A DNA stretch of 64,000 nucleotides from RYN-230 sp963718305 (GCA_963718305.1 CAVQZG010000024.1:1-64000); one strand, 5' to 3'. Positions 52,333-61,620 are shown, counted from the first letter of the stretch. The notes: a model not told the origin generated them from the letters alone. Translations and numbers: made by a program.

Positions 52333-53157
52333 TTACCGTTCCAGGTAGACGCCGAAGTTGCAGCCGAGATTGGACAAGCCATGCGGGCGGGCCTCGACCG
52401 CGGGGCCGGACGTGCCATTACTGGTCATCTCGAGCTGGTGACGCGCCCACCACGAGTTGAGGCACGAAGTTTGCCCCTGGTAGGTCGCGAACTCAGCCTC
52501 ATACGGCGGGCCGACGGGGACCCCGAATGAGGCCAGGCGCGTCTCGCGGGCCGGGGCGCGGAACGGGACGGTGCTCCAGGGCGTGCCGCCGAGTTCCACG
52601 CCGATGCGCGCCTGGTTGATGAGGAGGCCCGTGCCGGGCATGTAGTCGAGATACCGCTGGCCACCGACCGAGACCAGCATGAGCCCGGCATCCTGCTGGT
52701 AGAGCAGCTCGAGGCCCACCGTGTGACCGGGTGCGAACCTGGCCTTGTTCCAGGCCCCGTTCACCTGCGGGCAGGTCGGGGTCGCGATCGCACTCGAGCA
52801 GATCACCGCGTGCGTGCTCCGGTTGTACATCTTGAAGGCCAGGCGGTAGCGGTTGGTTACCGGGCGGCCGCCGGGACGGCAGGTGGAGTCCGTGCAGGCG
52901 TAGATGGTGAGATCGATCACCTTGGCGGGGGTCCGCATCTCAAGCGAGAAGCCCAGCCGGCCGATCTCCCGGGAGAACCGCGAGGCGTCGGGGAGCCAGG
53001 CATTGACCTCCACAACCTTGAAGTGCGCGCCGGTGGCCGTGTACCCGGCCTGATCAGGCGCGTAGTACGCCGGGCCGGTGCTGGCGGCCGCGCTTCCGGC
53101 GAGCAGTATCGCAGCCGCTCCGGCCGCGCCGAGAGCTACCGCTAAACGCCTGATCAT
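52333..53157 (-). CDS. Secreted protein of unknown function, related to the one at 62.9-63.8 kb
   Basis: A 274-residue exported protein. The signal peptide (RRLAVALGAAGAAAILLAGSAAA) is followed by a likely all-beta region starting PAYYAPDQAGYTATGAHFKVVEVNAWLPD and ending NLGCNFGVYLER. Several Cys pairs (CTDSTC; CSS...CP) suggest disulfides. The order QAGY.xTGxxF...LP at the start, F.PG.tV.L.L.Y in the middle and NFGV.L at the end is shared with the protein at 62.9 kb. The opening recalls G1 peptidases but no catalytic Glu/Gln motif is visible. ATG 53157 follows GGAGACC. It may be a binding rather than a catalytic protein. Confidence 0.65.
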   Translation of the reverse strand: MIRRLAVALGAAGAAAILLAGSAAASTGPAYYAPDQAGYTATGAHFKVVEVNAWLPDASRFSREIGRLGFSLEMRTPAKVIDLTIYACTDSTCRPGGRPVTNRYRLAFKMYNRSTHAVICSSAIATPTCPQVNGAWNKARFAPGHTVGLELLYQQDAGLMLVSVGGQRYLDYMPGTGLLINQARIGVELGGTPWSTVPFRAPARETRLASFGVPVGPPYEAEFATYQGQTSCLNSWWARHQLEMTSNGTSGPAVEARPHGLSNLGCNFGVYLER

Positions 53158-53269
53158 TGTGGTCTCCACGAGGTCGCCGGCGCCTGCCCCGGCAGGCAGG
53201 CGGCCATTTTTATTTACCACGCGGCAGGCCCGGATATCTACGACCGCTCCCCGAGGGCGTAAGCGGGGA

Positions 53270-55186
53270 TTATGCGGCCAGTTCGGCGTAACGGCCGTGG
53301 CCGGCCAGGAGGCTGGTGTGGGTGCCGGATTCCACGATGTGGCCGTGGTCCAGGACGGCGATCTGGTCAGCGTTGCGGACCGTCGAGAGCCGGTGGGCGA
53401 TGGTGATGGTGGTGCGGCCCGCAGCCAGGTTGTCGAACGCGTGCTGGACGGCGCGCTCGGTCTCGGTGTCCAGGGCACTGGTGGCCTCGTCCAGCACGAG
53501 CACCCGCGGGTCGCGGAGCAGGGTCCGGGCGATGGCCAGGCGCTGCTTCTCCCCGCCGGAGAAACGGTGCCCGCGGGAGCCGACCATGGTGTCGTAGCCG
53601 TCGGGCAGGCCCGCGATCAGGTCGTGGATCTGCGCGGCCCGCGCCGCGTCCTCGATCTCCGCGTCGGTAGCGTCCGGCCGGGCGTAACGCAGGTTCTCCC
53701 GGACCGTGGTGTGCAGGAGGTAGGTCTCCTGGCTGACCACGCCCACGACGGCGGCGAGGTCGGTCAGCTTCATGTCACGGATGTCGATGCCGTCGATGGT
53801 CACCACGCCGCTGCCCGGGTCGTAGAGCCGGGCCACCAGGGAGGCCAGCGTGGTCTTGCCGGATCCGGTCTCGCCGACCAGGGCCAGCGTGGTGCCGGCC
53901 GGGACATCCAGGTTGATGCCGGTCAGGGCCGGCCGGTCGGCGCCGGGGTAGGTGAAGCTGACGTCGGTGAGCCGGACGTGCCCGGTCATGACCTCCGGGA
54001 CGATCTCCACGGGGTGGGCTGGGTCGTCCACCTCGACGGGCAGGTCCAGGTACTCGAAGATCCGCGCGAACAGGGCCAGCGAGCTGACCACGGACACGCC
54101 GGTGTTGAGCAGGCCGGTCAGTGGCCGGAAGAGGCTGTTCTGCAGGGTGGTGAAGGCGACCAGGGTGCCGATGGTCATCGCGCCCGCGGTGACCGGCAGG
54201 CCGGCGGCCAGGTAGATGACGGCCGGCACGGCCGCGAAGATGATGCTCATCGAGGCCATCCGCCAGCGCCCGGCCAGCTGGGAGCGCAGCTCCAGGTCGA
54301 TAAGGCGGGCCGAGGAGGAGGTGAAGCGCTGGACCAGGGACGGCCCGGTGCCCATGGTCTTGGCGAGCTGGACGCCGTTGATCGAGAGTCCTTCCTCGAT
54401 GGTGACGTTGAGGTTGGCCAGCTCACGCTGCTGCTCGGTGGTGATGGCCCGGCGCATCCGGGCGACCTTGCGGCTCAGGTAGACCGACGGCGGCATCACG
54501 ACCAGCGAGATGAGGGAGAGCTTCCAGGACAGCGCGACCATGGCCACCGCCGTGGCGACCGCGGTGGTGAGGTTGGCGGCAACCGATGTCGCGGTCGAGG
54601 TGACCACGGATTCCATGCCGCCGACGTCGTTGGTGATGCGGGACTGGACCTCCCCGGTGCGGGTCCGGGTGAAAAAGGCGACCGACTGCCGCTGCAGGTG
54701 GGCGAAGACGCTGGTGCGCAGGCCGTGCATGACCTGCTGGCCGACCTTGGTGCTGATCCAGGTCTGGATCACGCCGAAGGCGGAGGTGACGGCGGCGATG
54801 CCGATCATGCCGGCGACCAGCAGGATCAGCAGCCGCAGGTTCCGGTCCGGCAGGGCGGTGTCGATCACCGCGCGGAGCAGGAAGGGTGAGGCCACGCCCA
54901 CGATGGAGGAGGCCACGATGATGGCGGTGACAATGGTCAGCTGCCAGGTGTAGGGCTTGAAGAGCCGCCCGATGCGGCGCAGCGACACCTCGCGGGCCTG
55001 CGCCTTCTCGGCAGCGGTGACCGTTCTCGCGCCGCGGCCGCGGCCTGAGCCGCCGCTCTGGGGGTTCTGGGGACTGGTGGCTTGCGGACTGGTGTTCTGG
55101 GTGTTCATGGGTGGGGACGCCAAGTGCTTGCTCGATTCTGTCGGGGGAAGGCCCGGGTCGGGCGGGCCTCGGGGGGTCAGGTTCAT
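53270..55186 (-). CDS. ABC exporter, fused membrane and ATPase domains
   Basis: A 638-residue half-transporter. The N-terminal 70 residues are Gln/Ser/Pro-rich and disordered. Six helices follow (about 95-370; e.g. TIVTAIIVASSIVGVASPFLLRAVIDTAL). The ATPase domain has Walker A GETGSGKTT, Q-loop VSQETYLLHTTVREN, signature FSGGEKQRLAIARTLL, Walker B VLVLDEATSALD and the switch His TIAHRLSTV. It works as a dimer and likely exports drugs or lipids. ATG 55186 lies 6 bases after TAACCT, so the transcript may be leaderless; ATG 55108 is an alternative. The promoter overlaps MarR sites. Confidence 0.92.
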   Translation of the reverse strand: MNLTPRGPPDPGLPPTESSKHLASPPMNTQNTSPQATSPQNPQSGGSGRGRGARTVTAAEKAQAREVSLRRIGRLFKPYTWQLTIVTAIIVASSIVGVASPFLLRAVIDTALPDRNLRLLILLVAGMIGIAAVTSAFGVIQTWISTKVGQQVMHGLRTSVFAHLQRQSVAFFTRTRTGEVQSRITNDVGGMESVVTSTATSVAANLTTAVATAVAMVALSWKLSLISLVVMPPSVYLSRKVARMRRAITTEQQRELANLNVTIEEGLSINGVQLAKTMGTGPSLVQRFTSSSARLIDLELRSQLAGRWRMASMSIIFAAVPAVIYLAAGLPVTAGAMTIGTLVAFTTLQNSLFRPLTGLLNTGVSVVSSLALFARIFEYLDLPVEVDDPAHPVEIVPEVMTGHVRLTDVSFTYPGADRPALTGINLDVPAGTTLALVGETGSGKTTLASLVARLYDPGSGVVTIDGIDIRDMKLTDLAAVVGVVSQETYLLHTTVRENLRYARPDATDAEIEDAARAAQIHDLIAGLPDGYDTMVGSRGHRFSGGEKQRLAIARTLLRDPRVLVLDEATSALDTETERAVQHAFDNLAAGRTTITIAHRLSTVRNADQIAVLDHGHIVESGTHTSLLAGHGRYAELAA

Positions 55187-55189
55187 TGC

Positions 55190-55210
55190 TGAGGTTACCT
55201 CAATATGAGG
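55190..55210. promoter_or_regulatory. Probable MarR operator with three half-sites
   Basis: Half-sites TGAGG, CCTCA and TGAGG follow one another with 3-base spacers (TTA, ATA), so two overlapping inverted repeats share the middle half. They lie between the divergent ABC and marR genes and cover the likely -10 of the ABC promoter (TAACCT on the minus strand). Confidence 0.75.
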
Positions 55211-55229
55211 GTACAACGGTAGTGGCTGG

Positions 55230-55235
55230 TACGCT
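55230..55235 (+). promoter_or_regulatory. Candidate -10 (TACGCT) for a leaderless marR transcript
   Basis: TACGCT fits the actinobacterial TANNNT -10 pattern and lies 6 bases before the GTG at 55242, with no ribosome site in between. A leaderless transcript starting at the GTG is likely. Confidence 0.5.
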
Positions 55236-55241
55236 ATTCCC

Positions 55242-55778
55242 GTGATCCAGGGCAGCGAGACCGCGGGCCGGCCCGGCACCCCTGGCGGCCCGGCCGGTGC
55301 TGGCCTGACCAGCACCGAAGAGACCGGCCCAGATCAGACGGGCCCTGAACAGACCGGCCCTGATCAGACGGGCACTGACGAGACACTGGCCGACGCTTTC
55401 CGGTCCGTCTCGCGCCAGCTCCGCGAGACATCCCAGGAGACCCTGGCCCCCTGGGACATCAACCCGTCCCAGTTCCGGGCGCTCCGCATGCTGAACCACC
55501 ACGGGGCGATACGCCTGTCGGATCTCTCCGGGCGCCTGCACATCGCGCCGCGCTCAGCCACCGAGGTCGTCAACGCCCTCGAGTCCCGCGGCCTGGTCGA
55601 ACGGCGGCCTGACCCCAGCGACCGGCGGGCCACGCTCGTCGAGCTGACCGCACACGGCACCAGCGTGCTCGGCGCTATCCGCGCGGCCCGCGGAACCGAG
55701 GCCGAGCGGCTCTTCGACCGGCTCACCCCGGCCGACCGCGACCACCTGGCCCGCATTCTCCGCCAGCTGCAGGGCTGA
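55242..55778 (+). CDS. MarR family transcriptional regulator
   Basis: A 178-residue regulator. After an N-terminal stretch built of TGPDQ-like pentapeptides (about residues 27-47) comes the winged-helix domain: PSQFRALRMLNHHGAIRLSDLSGRLHIAPRSATEVVNALESRGLVERRPDPSDRRATLVELT. MarR proteins repress efflux genes until a ligand binds. It is divergent from the ABC exporter with the paired operator between them, so it very probably controls that exporter and itself. Confidence 0.9.
   Translation: MIQGSETAGRPGTPGGPAGAGLTSTEETGPDQTGPEQTGPDQTGTDETLADAFRSVSRQLRETSQETLAPWDINPSQFRALRMLNHHGAIRLSDLSGRLHIAPRSATEVVNALESRGLVERRPDPSDRRATLVELTAHGTSVLGAIRAARGTEAERLFDRLTPADRDHLARILRQLQG
55322..55381. repeat. Four tandem 15-bp units within marR
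   Basis: Units at 55322, 55337, 55352 and 55367 follow GAC(C/G)GGCCCTGA.CA. They encode the pentapeptide TGPDQ. The GGGCCCTGAAC core resembles the 49.5-kb repeat. Confidence 0.8.
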
Positions 55779-55780
55779 TC

Positions 55781-55801
55781 CGCCCGGCCGCCCGCCGGGC
55801 G
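55781..55801. terminator. Short GC hairpin between marR and the YdeI-like gene
   Basis: CGCCCGGC pairs with GCCGGGCG around a 5-base loop, three bases after the marR stop and before the convergent gene's stop at 55834. Confidence 0.6.
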
Positions 55802-55833
55802 CCTGCCTGCGCCCGCGGAGCAGGACGCGTGGG

Positions 55834-56295
55834 TCAGGAGAGGGTCTGGCCCGTCCGGAGCATCTCGAGCGCCTGCTGCACGCGCCGGTCCCGGGTCTCC
55901 TCGCGCTTGGCTTCCGCGACCCAGCGGGCGTACTCCTTGCGGTGCGTGAAGGCCAGCCGCCCGAAGGCCGCGGCGGCGTCCGGGTTAGCCGCCAGGGCCG
56001 TGGCCAGCGCCTCGGGCACCTCGACCTCCCGGGGCGCCGTATCGAGCTCGACCGCCACCTGCACGTCGTCGCCGGCCTGCACGCCTGCGCCCTCGCGTAC
56101 CTCCCGGTTCAGGCCGAGCAGGAACTCACCCTTCATCCGGGTCACGCTGGTCCGCCAGGTGTAGCCGTTGACCGTCGCTACCACCGGGAATCGCTTGGCG
56201 CCCTCACCGACCTCGGCGACCTGGGCGTCGTCGAGGATGACGGCCGCGGCCGGGCCACGGGGCTGCAGCTGCGCCTGGAAACGGATCACTCCCAT
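55834..56295 (-). CDS. DUF1905/YdeI family protein
   Basis: A 153-residue protein. Residues about 1-90 match DUF1905 (IRFQAQLQPRGPAAAVILDDAQVAEVGEGAKRFPVVATVNGYTWRTSVTRMKGEFLLGLNREVREGAGVQAGD). The C-terminal part (LATALAANPDAAAAFGRLAFTHRKEYARWVAEAKREETRDRRVQQALEML) is the YdeI/OmpD-associated helical segment. The family is common in actinomycetes and its function is not known. Start at ATG 56295. Confidence 0.85.
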   Translation of the reverse strand: MGVIRFQAQLQPRGPAAAVILDDAQVAEVGEGAKRFPVVATVNGYTWRTSVTRMKGEFLLGLNREVREGAGVQAGDDVQVAVELDTAPREVEVPEALATALAANPDAAAAFGRLAFTHRKEYARWVAEAKREETRDRRVQQALEMLRTGQTLS

Positions 56296-56357
56296 GGGCT
56301 CATCCTGGCCCAGCGGCGCGTACCACGGCCAGCAGCCACGACGGCCCTCATCCCGCG

Positions 56358-57506
56358 TCAGGCAGCACTGGCCGCGTACCGCCAGAAATCCCGCATCCAG
56401 TCGGGCGGGACGGGGCTGTCCGCGGCCACCTGGGTGAGCAGGATGGCTACCGTTCCGGTGGACGGGGTGATGTAGGCGGAGGTGCCGGTGCCGCCCACCC
56501 AGCCGTAGCGTCCCGGGACATTCCACGGATCGATGGCCGCGATGTCGACGGAACCGCCGAAGCCCCAGCCCTGGCCCTCCAGGAACAACGCGCCGATCTC
56601 GCGCTGGGCCGGGGTGGTGTGGTCGGTGGTCATCAGCCGGACCGAATCGGCGGACAGCAGCCGGCGGCCGCTGGCGGTGACGCCGCCGGCCAGCAGCATC
56701 CGGCCGAAGGCGAGCCAGTCGTCCGCGGTGCCGGCCAGCCCGCCGTTGCCCAGCGGGAACGGTGGCGGCGAGCTCCACTGCCCGTCCGGCCCGTCGGCCA
56801 GCTCCAGGCCGCCATCGGCGCCGGTCCGGTAGTAGCTGGTGAACCGGTGGCGCTGGCCGGCCGGCACCTCGAAGCCGGAGTCGGCCATGCCCAGCGGCCC
56901 GAACACCCGCTCAGCCATGAAGTCCGGCAGCGTCTGACCGGACACCCTGGCCACCAGCACACCCTGCAGGGTGGAGCAGGTGTCATACAGCCAGCCCTCG
57001 CCCGGCTGGTAAACCAGCGGGATCTTGGCCAGCTCGGCCATCCACTCGTCCGGCGGGAGGAAGCTCCGCGGCTCGCGTCCGTCCTTCTGCACGGAAAACA
57101 GCCGCTGCACGGCCGGCAGCGTGAAGTCGGACGCGAAGCCATACCCGGCGGTGAAGCTGAGCAGATCGAACACGGTGATCGGCCGGGCCGCCGGAACCAC
57201 GTCATCGACTGCGCTGGCGGGGGTGCGGACGACGGCTGGTTCCGCCAGTTCCGGCAGCCACCGGCGGACCGGGTCGCCGAGCGCGATCCGGCCGTCCTCG
57301 ACCAGCATCATGACCGAGGCGGCGGTGATGGGCTTGGTGATCGACGCGAAGCGGAAGATCGAGTCCCTGGCCATCGGGACGCCGCCGAGGCTGGCCGAGC
57401 CGACGGCCGCCACCTCGGCCCGGTCCGGGCCGGCCACCAGGCCGACCGCCCCCGGCAGCGCTCCGTTGCTGACGTATTTCTCCAGCAGGCCGTGCAGGTC
57501 AGTCAT
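56358..57506 (-). CDS. Beta-lactamase-class-C-like serine hydrolase
   Basis: A 382-residue penicillin-binding-protein-like hydrolase. The catalytic Ser-x-x-Lys is in FASITKPITAASVMML; the second motif Tyr is in GWLYDTCSTLQGVL, and the third motif reads WVGGTGTSAYI. There is no signal peptide, which suggests an intracellular esterase or peptidase (as in EstB-like enzymes) rather than a secreted beta-lactamase. ATG 57506 starts MTDLHGLLEKYV. It lies beside a DUF664 remnant. Confidence 0.85.
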   Translation of the reverse strand: MTDLHGLLEKYVSNGALPGAVGLVAGPDRAEVAAVGSASLGGVPMARDSIFRFASITKPITAASVMMLVEDGRIALGDPVRRWLPELAEPAVVRTPASAVDDVVPAARPITVFDLLSFTAGYGFASDFTLPAVQRLFSVQKDGREPRSFLPPDEWMAELAKIPLVYQPGEGWLYDTCSTLQGVLVARVSGQTLPDFMAERVFGPLGMADSGFEVPAGQRHRFTSYYRTGADGGLELADGPDGQWSSPPPFPLGNGGLAGTADDWLAFGRMLLAGGVTASGRRLLSADSVRLMTTDHTTPAQREIGALFLEGQGWGFGGSVDIAAIDPWNVPGRYGWVGGTGTSAYITPSTGTVAILLTQVAADSPVPPDWMRDFWRYAASAA

Positions 57507-57561
57507 GAATCCACCTTCCCTCGCGGGTGCTCAAACGGTAGACCGCCGGGGTGGCCCAGAC

Positions 57562-57699
57562 TCACCGGCCGCCCGCCGGGGGGTCGACGAGTTCCCTGAT
57601 CAGATCGGCGTGCCCGTTGTGGCGGGCGTACTCCTCGATCATGTGGTGGTAGATCCAGCGCAGCGAGAACTCCGCGCGCCGGCCATTCGCGGGCCATAA
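57562..57699 (-). pseudogene. C-terminal remnant of a DinB/DUF664 gene
   Basis: The minus strand reads FSLRWIYHHMIEEYARHNGHADLIRELVDPPAGGR before a stop at 57562, clearly the last 35 or so residues of a DUF664 protein. Upstream the similarity stops abruptly at about 57,700, where AT-richer sequence begins. The remaining four fifths are missing, so this is a decayed or truncated gene. The breakpoint borders the LAL regulator gene. Confidence 0.75.
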
Positions 57700-57777
57700 A
57701 CGATTTCAGTCAAGGTTCGCTGACATTTAGGACATCCAACCCTAGGCAATCCGGGCTGCTGGCGTCATCGTGGATTC

Positions 57778-60096
57778 GTGGCCGCCCACGCAGCAGCGGA
57801 GGAATACGAGCGCCCAGGAAATAGCTCACGCGCGACCGCTGATTGGCATGCGGTTCGCCCGGACGCTGACCGCTCAGTGCTGGACGTGCCAATCGAGACC
57901 AAGCTGCACGCACCCGCTGCGCGACCGGAGTGGGTCGAGCGTCCCGGGCTAGTCCAGCGATTGGCGGCTACCACGAGCAGATTGGTCCTCGTGGAGGCTC
58001 CGGCGGGCTTCGGCAAGACCACGCTGGTCGCGCAGTGGCGATCCGCCCCGGTCGAGCGCCGGGCGTTCGCGTGGCTATCGCTCGACCGGGGCGACGACGA
58101 TCCGGCCAGGCTCTGGTGGCACGTCGTGTGCTCACTGCAGCGGGCCTGCCCGGACCTGGATGCCGAGGACATGCTGGACGAGCTGCGCGCCCAGGTCCCG
58201 GACATCACCAGGACCATGCTTCCCATGCTCGTCAACGCCTTGACCGCGCTGCCGGGGCCGGTCGTTCTCGTGCTCGACGACTATCACGTGATCTCAGAGC
58301 CTGATTGCCACGAGCAGATCGCTTCCCTGCTGCTCCATCTGCCCCCATCGGCACTGGTGGTGCTGATCACGCGGTCCGATCCCCCGTTGCCGCTAGCCCG
58401 GATGCGGGCCAGCGGGGACCTGGCCGAGATCCGGATGCGGGAACTGCGGTTTACCCCGCCGGAGGCGGCAGCGCTGGTGCGGGCGGCCTCGGGGATCGAG
58501 CTCAGTCCCCCCGATGTTGCCGACCTGGTGGCCCGGGCCGACGGGTGGGCAGCGGGGATATACCTGGCCGCACTCTCCCTGCAGGATCACCCGTCACCCG
58601 CGGGATTCGTGCGTAACTTCACCGGCGGCAACCGGTTCATTGTCAACTTCCTGGCCGAGGAGGTCCTGAGCAGGCAGCCGCCCGGCATCCGGCGGTTCCT
58701 GGCCCGGACGGCCGTACTCAGCCGGTTCTGCGCCCCTTTGTGCGACGCCATTATCGGATCGTCCGACGCGGCGGAGATCATCGAAGTCCTGGAACGGGAG
58801 AACCTCTTTGTGGTGCCTCTCGATGACAGCCGGGAATGGTACCGCTACCACCATCTATTCGCGCAGGTACTTCAGGCTGAGCTCAGGAAGACCGAGCCGG
58901 AAGTAATACCTGCCCTCCATCAGCGGGCGTGCGCATGGCACCGGGCCCGGGGGATAGTCGGCGACGCGGTGAGTCACGCACTGGCCAGCGGGGACACCGC
59001 CGAAGCTGTGGACCTGATCGCGCGGCACTGGCACGGCTACGTGAACGCCGGACGGGTGCGGACGGTACGTGGATGGCTGGACTCGCTCACCGATGACCAG
59101 ATCGCCGCCTACCCCCTCGCGGCGCACTGCGGGGCCTGGGCTGCGGCACTGTCCGGGGAGCCGGATCAGGTGCACCGCTGGCTCCCCGTCATCGAGGCTG
59201 GTCATCATGCGGGCCCGCTGCCAGATGGCTTGCAATCGCTGGACTCGTCAGCGGCCCTGTTGCGTGGCGTCTACGGGTTCCACGGCCTCCGGGTCATGCG
59301 GGAGTCCGCGCGCCAGGCCGCCGGGCTGGAAAATGATCCAGGGTCGGCCTGGTACACGCTGGCCCGGGCGACCCTTGGGTTCAGCCTGTACCTCAGCGGT
59401 GATTTCCCGGGGGCGGCCGCTGCGCTGGAAGAGGCAGTCGCCAGCCCGGCGTCGCGCACGCTCATCGGCGTCCTCGCCTTTTCCGTTCTGTCCCTGGTCA
59501 TGCTGGACAAGGGCCGGCTGCCACGGGCTCGGGAACTAGCCGACACGGCGGGCGACCTCGCCAGTCACGGTGAGCTGCGCGATATGCCGCAATGCTCATT
59601 GGCCTACGCGGCCGCGGGCACCGTGCATGCCGCTCACGGTCAGCTCGAGGAGGGCAGGACCGAACTTCAGCATGCTGTCCGCTGCCGCCGCGCCGTGCCT
59701 AACATCAGCCCCTGGGCCACCCTGGAGGCCACGCTGCTGCTGGCGCGCGTGGAGCTGGACCTGGGTGACGTCGCCGCCGCATCGGAACACATCAGCGAGG
59801 CGCACGACGTCCTCACCCTGTTCCCGGACGGCACGAGATTTCTGCAGGTCCGGCTGGCCCGGCTGCGGAGGCGGCTGGCTGCGCTGCAGACCGCGAATCG
59901 CGCCGACAGCCTCACCGAACGCGAGCTGGCGGTCCTGCAGTTGCTCCCGGGCACGCTGTCCCTCCGCGAGATCGCGGACAAGCTCTATGTGTCGCTGAAT
60001 ACGGTCAAGACGCACGTGCAGGCGATTTACCGCAAGCTCGGCGTGTCGACCAGGGACGACGCCGTCAGCCGCGGCCGGGATATCGGGATCCTCTGA
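57778..60096 (+). CDS. MalT/LAL-type LuxR family transcriptional regulator
   Basis: A 772-residue STAND-type regulator. Residues about 75-90 hold the P-loop (VEAPAGFGKTTLVAQW), followed by VVLVLDDYHVI (Walker B) and ITRSDPPLPLARMRA. A winged-helix/TPR-like middle (about 330-690) precedes a LuxR HTH at the C-terminus (SLTERELAVLQLLPGTLSLREIADKLYVSLNTVKTHVQAIYRKLGV). MalT relatives bind ATP and a small inducer, multimerise and activate transcription. GTG 57778 is the first start; the 5' region is less GC-rich. The C-terminal HTH closely resembles the orphan gene at 62.5 kb. Confidence 0.9.
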   Translation: MAAHAAAEEYERPGNSSRATADWHAVRPDADRSVLDVPIETKLHAPAARPEWVERPGLVQRLAATTSRLVLVEAPAGFGKTTLVAQWRSAPVERRAFAWLSLDRGDDDPARLWWHVVCSLQRACPDLDAEDMLDELRAQVPDITRTMLPMLVNALTALPGPVVLVLDDYHVISEPDCHEQIASLLLHLPPSALVVLITRSDPPLPLARMRASGDLAEIRMRELRFTPPEAAALVRAASGIELSPPDVADLVARADGWAAGIYLAALSLQDHPSPAGFVRNFTGGNRFIVNFLAEEVLSRQPPGIRRFLARTAVLSRFCAPLCDAIIGSSDAAEIIEVLERENLFVVPLDDSREWYRYHHLFAQVLQAELRKTEPEVIPALHQRACAWHRARGIVGDAVSHALASGDTAEAVDLIARHWHGYVNAGRVRTVRGWLDSLTDDQIAAYPLAAHCGAWAAALSGEPDQVHRWLPVIEAGHHAGPLPDGLQSLDSSAALLRGVYGFHGLRVMRESARQAAGLENDPGSAWYTLARATLGFSLYLSGDFPGAAAALEEAVASPASRTLIGVLAFSVLSLVMLDKGRLPRARELADTAGDLASHGELRDMPQCSLAYAAAGTVHAAHGQLEEGRTELQHAVRCRRAVPNISPWATLEATLLLARVELDLGDVAAASEHISEAHDVLTLFPDGTRFLQVRLARLRRRLAALQTANRADSLTERELAVLQLLPGTLSLREIADKLYVSLNTVKTHVQAIYRKLGVSTRDDAVSRGRDIGIL

Positions 60097-60140
60097 CCCG
60101 GCGGCGCATCACCAGGCCATGAAGGGCCGGCCCGGCCGTC

Positions 60141-60554
60141 TCAAGCCTCCAGGGCGGCGCGCGCCAGGTCACGGAATTCGTCGTCGGCGATGCCCGCCGC
60201 GTCCTCGGGGCGCAGCCGGATGGTCCCCTTGCCGGTCTTGAGTTCGGGGTGGCGGGAGGTGAAACCGGCGTCGCCGCCCTGCTGCCAGCCGTAGAGCGAG
60301 ACACCGTGCTTCCACGCTCCGACGTGCAGGCGGCGGGCGCCGGCCTGGTAGGTGGGGATCTGGTAGGAGAGGACCACGGTGGCGCCCGGCGCCGCTTCGA
60401 GGATCAGCCGGTGCAGCCGGTCGAACAGGGGGCGGTGCTCAGGGGTGATCGCATCGATGTAGTCCTGCACGGCCTGGTCTGCCTGCGCGTCGCGGCCATC
60501 CGGCGCGTTACGGCCATCCGGCGCACGCGTGCGGCGGTCAGCGGTGCTGGGCAT
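60141..60554 (-). CDS. DUF1801 (YdhG-like/iron chaperone fold) protein
   Basis: A 137-residue protein. An N-terminal tail with RTRAPDGRNAPDGRDAQA (18-bp unit repeated twice) precedes the DUF1801 domain: VQDYIDAITPEHRPLFDRLHRLILEAAPGATVVLSYQIPTYQ, AWKHGVSLYGW and LKTGKGTIRLRPEDA. The fold is that of frataxin-like iron chaperone YdhG; most members are uncharacterised. Convergent with the LAL regulator. Confidence 0.85.
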   Translation of the reverse strand: MPSTADRRTRAPDGRNAPDGRDAQADQAVQDYIDAITPEHRPLFDRLHRLILEAAPGATVVLSYQIPTYQAGARRLHVGAWKHGVSLYGWQQGGDAGFTSRHPELKTGKGTIRLRPEDAAGIADDEFRDLARAALEA

Positions 60555-60723
60555 GGCATCGTCCTGTCATCCGGTGTTTCTCCTGTCCCTGTGACGCTGG
60601 ACCCGGCCGGAACTCATCGCCCGGAGCCTGCCCGTCACCCTCGGCCGTTAAGCGACCGGATTCCCGGGGCGCTTCCCAGGCGGCTCCAGCCAGATTCCCA
60701 GGCGGCGGGGTTAGCGTGACCGG

Positions 60724-61620
60724 GTGGATGAGCTGGCGGACTCCCGCAGCCTGGCCGATGATCCCGGCGCACTGCGGGCGCTGCTCGCCGCGGACGGGTA
60801 CGTGTTCCTGCGCGGCCTGCTGCCCGCGGAGCGGGTTCGTGCCGCCGGCGAACTGGTCGCCGCGAGGCTGCACGCGGGTGGCTGGACGGTGGCGGGGTCC
60901 CCCCGCCTGGGCCCGGCGGCCGGGCCGCGTGAGGCCCTCGCTGACCCGGCGTACCGCGCCGCGGTGATGAGCCTGGCGTTCAACGCGCTCCCTTACCTGG
61001 CGCCGCTGCGCTTGACAGTGCGCCGCATCCTGGGCCCGGCGGCTTTCTCCTACCCGGTGAAGGTCTTGCGCGCGGTGGCGCCGGAGTCCCCGGTGGGGCG
61101 GACCCGCGGCCGGTACATCCACTGCGACTACATGGGGTCTGGCGTCCAGGACATGCTGACCACCTGGATGCCGCTGGCCGAGGTGCCGTCCGCGCTGGGC
61201 GGCCTCGCCGTCCGGCCCGGCGGCCACCGGGACCGGCCCCGGCAGCCACGCCCGCTGGGTGGCAGCGAGCGTGGCTGGGCCACCACGGATTACCGCCCCG
61301 GGGACGTGGTCATCTTTCACTGCCTGACCCCGCACGCGGCACTGCCCAACACCGGCCACCAGCTTCGGCTGTCCGCCGATTTCCGCTGGCAGGAGCCCGG
61401 CTATCCCGCGCCGGTGGAGATGATTCTCGGGCCGGCGGGCCGTCCACCCGAGCTATTCAGCCGGCTGCTGGGCCGCGAGGCCTGGTGGGAACCGGTCCCG
61501 CCGCACCTGACCCTCCGGCCGCGCGCCGAGCTGGCCGCCCAGCCCCCGCGCCCCTCGCGGCTCTTCGCGGTCAACCCTGGCTGGCGCCGGTGGCGCTCCC
61601 CGCCCGGGGCAGTTCATTAA
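60724..61620 (+). CDS. Phytanoyl-CoA dioxygenase (PhyH) family oxygenase
   Basis: A 298-residue Fe(II)/2-oxoglutarate oxygenase. Metal ligands are visible: HxD in RYIHCDYMGSG and the distal His in TPHAALPNTG, followed by the 2-oxoglutarate Arg in HQLRLSADFRWQ. N-terminal GYVFLRGLLPAERV and GGLAVRPGGHRD fit PhyH-type hydroxylases or halogenases of secondary metabolism. The substrate is unknown; no biosynthetic cluster is evident. GTG 60724 starts MDELADSRSLADDP. Confidence 0.85.
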   Translation: MDELADSRSLADDPGALRALLAADGYVFLRGLLPAERVRAAGELVAARLHAGGWTVAGSPRLGPAAGPREALADPAYRAAVMSLAFNALPYLAPLRLTVRRILGPAAFSYPVKVLRAVAPESPVGRTRGRYIHCDYMGSGVQDMLTTWMPLAEVPSALGGLAVRPGGHRDRPRQPRPLGGSERGWATTDYRPGDVVIFHCLTPHAALPNTGHQLRLSADFRWQEPGYPAPVEMILGPAGRPPELFSRLLGREAWWEPVPPHLTLRPRAELAAQPPRPSRLFAVNPGWRRWRSPPGAVH

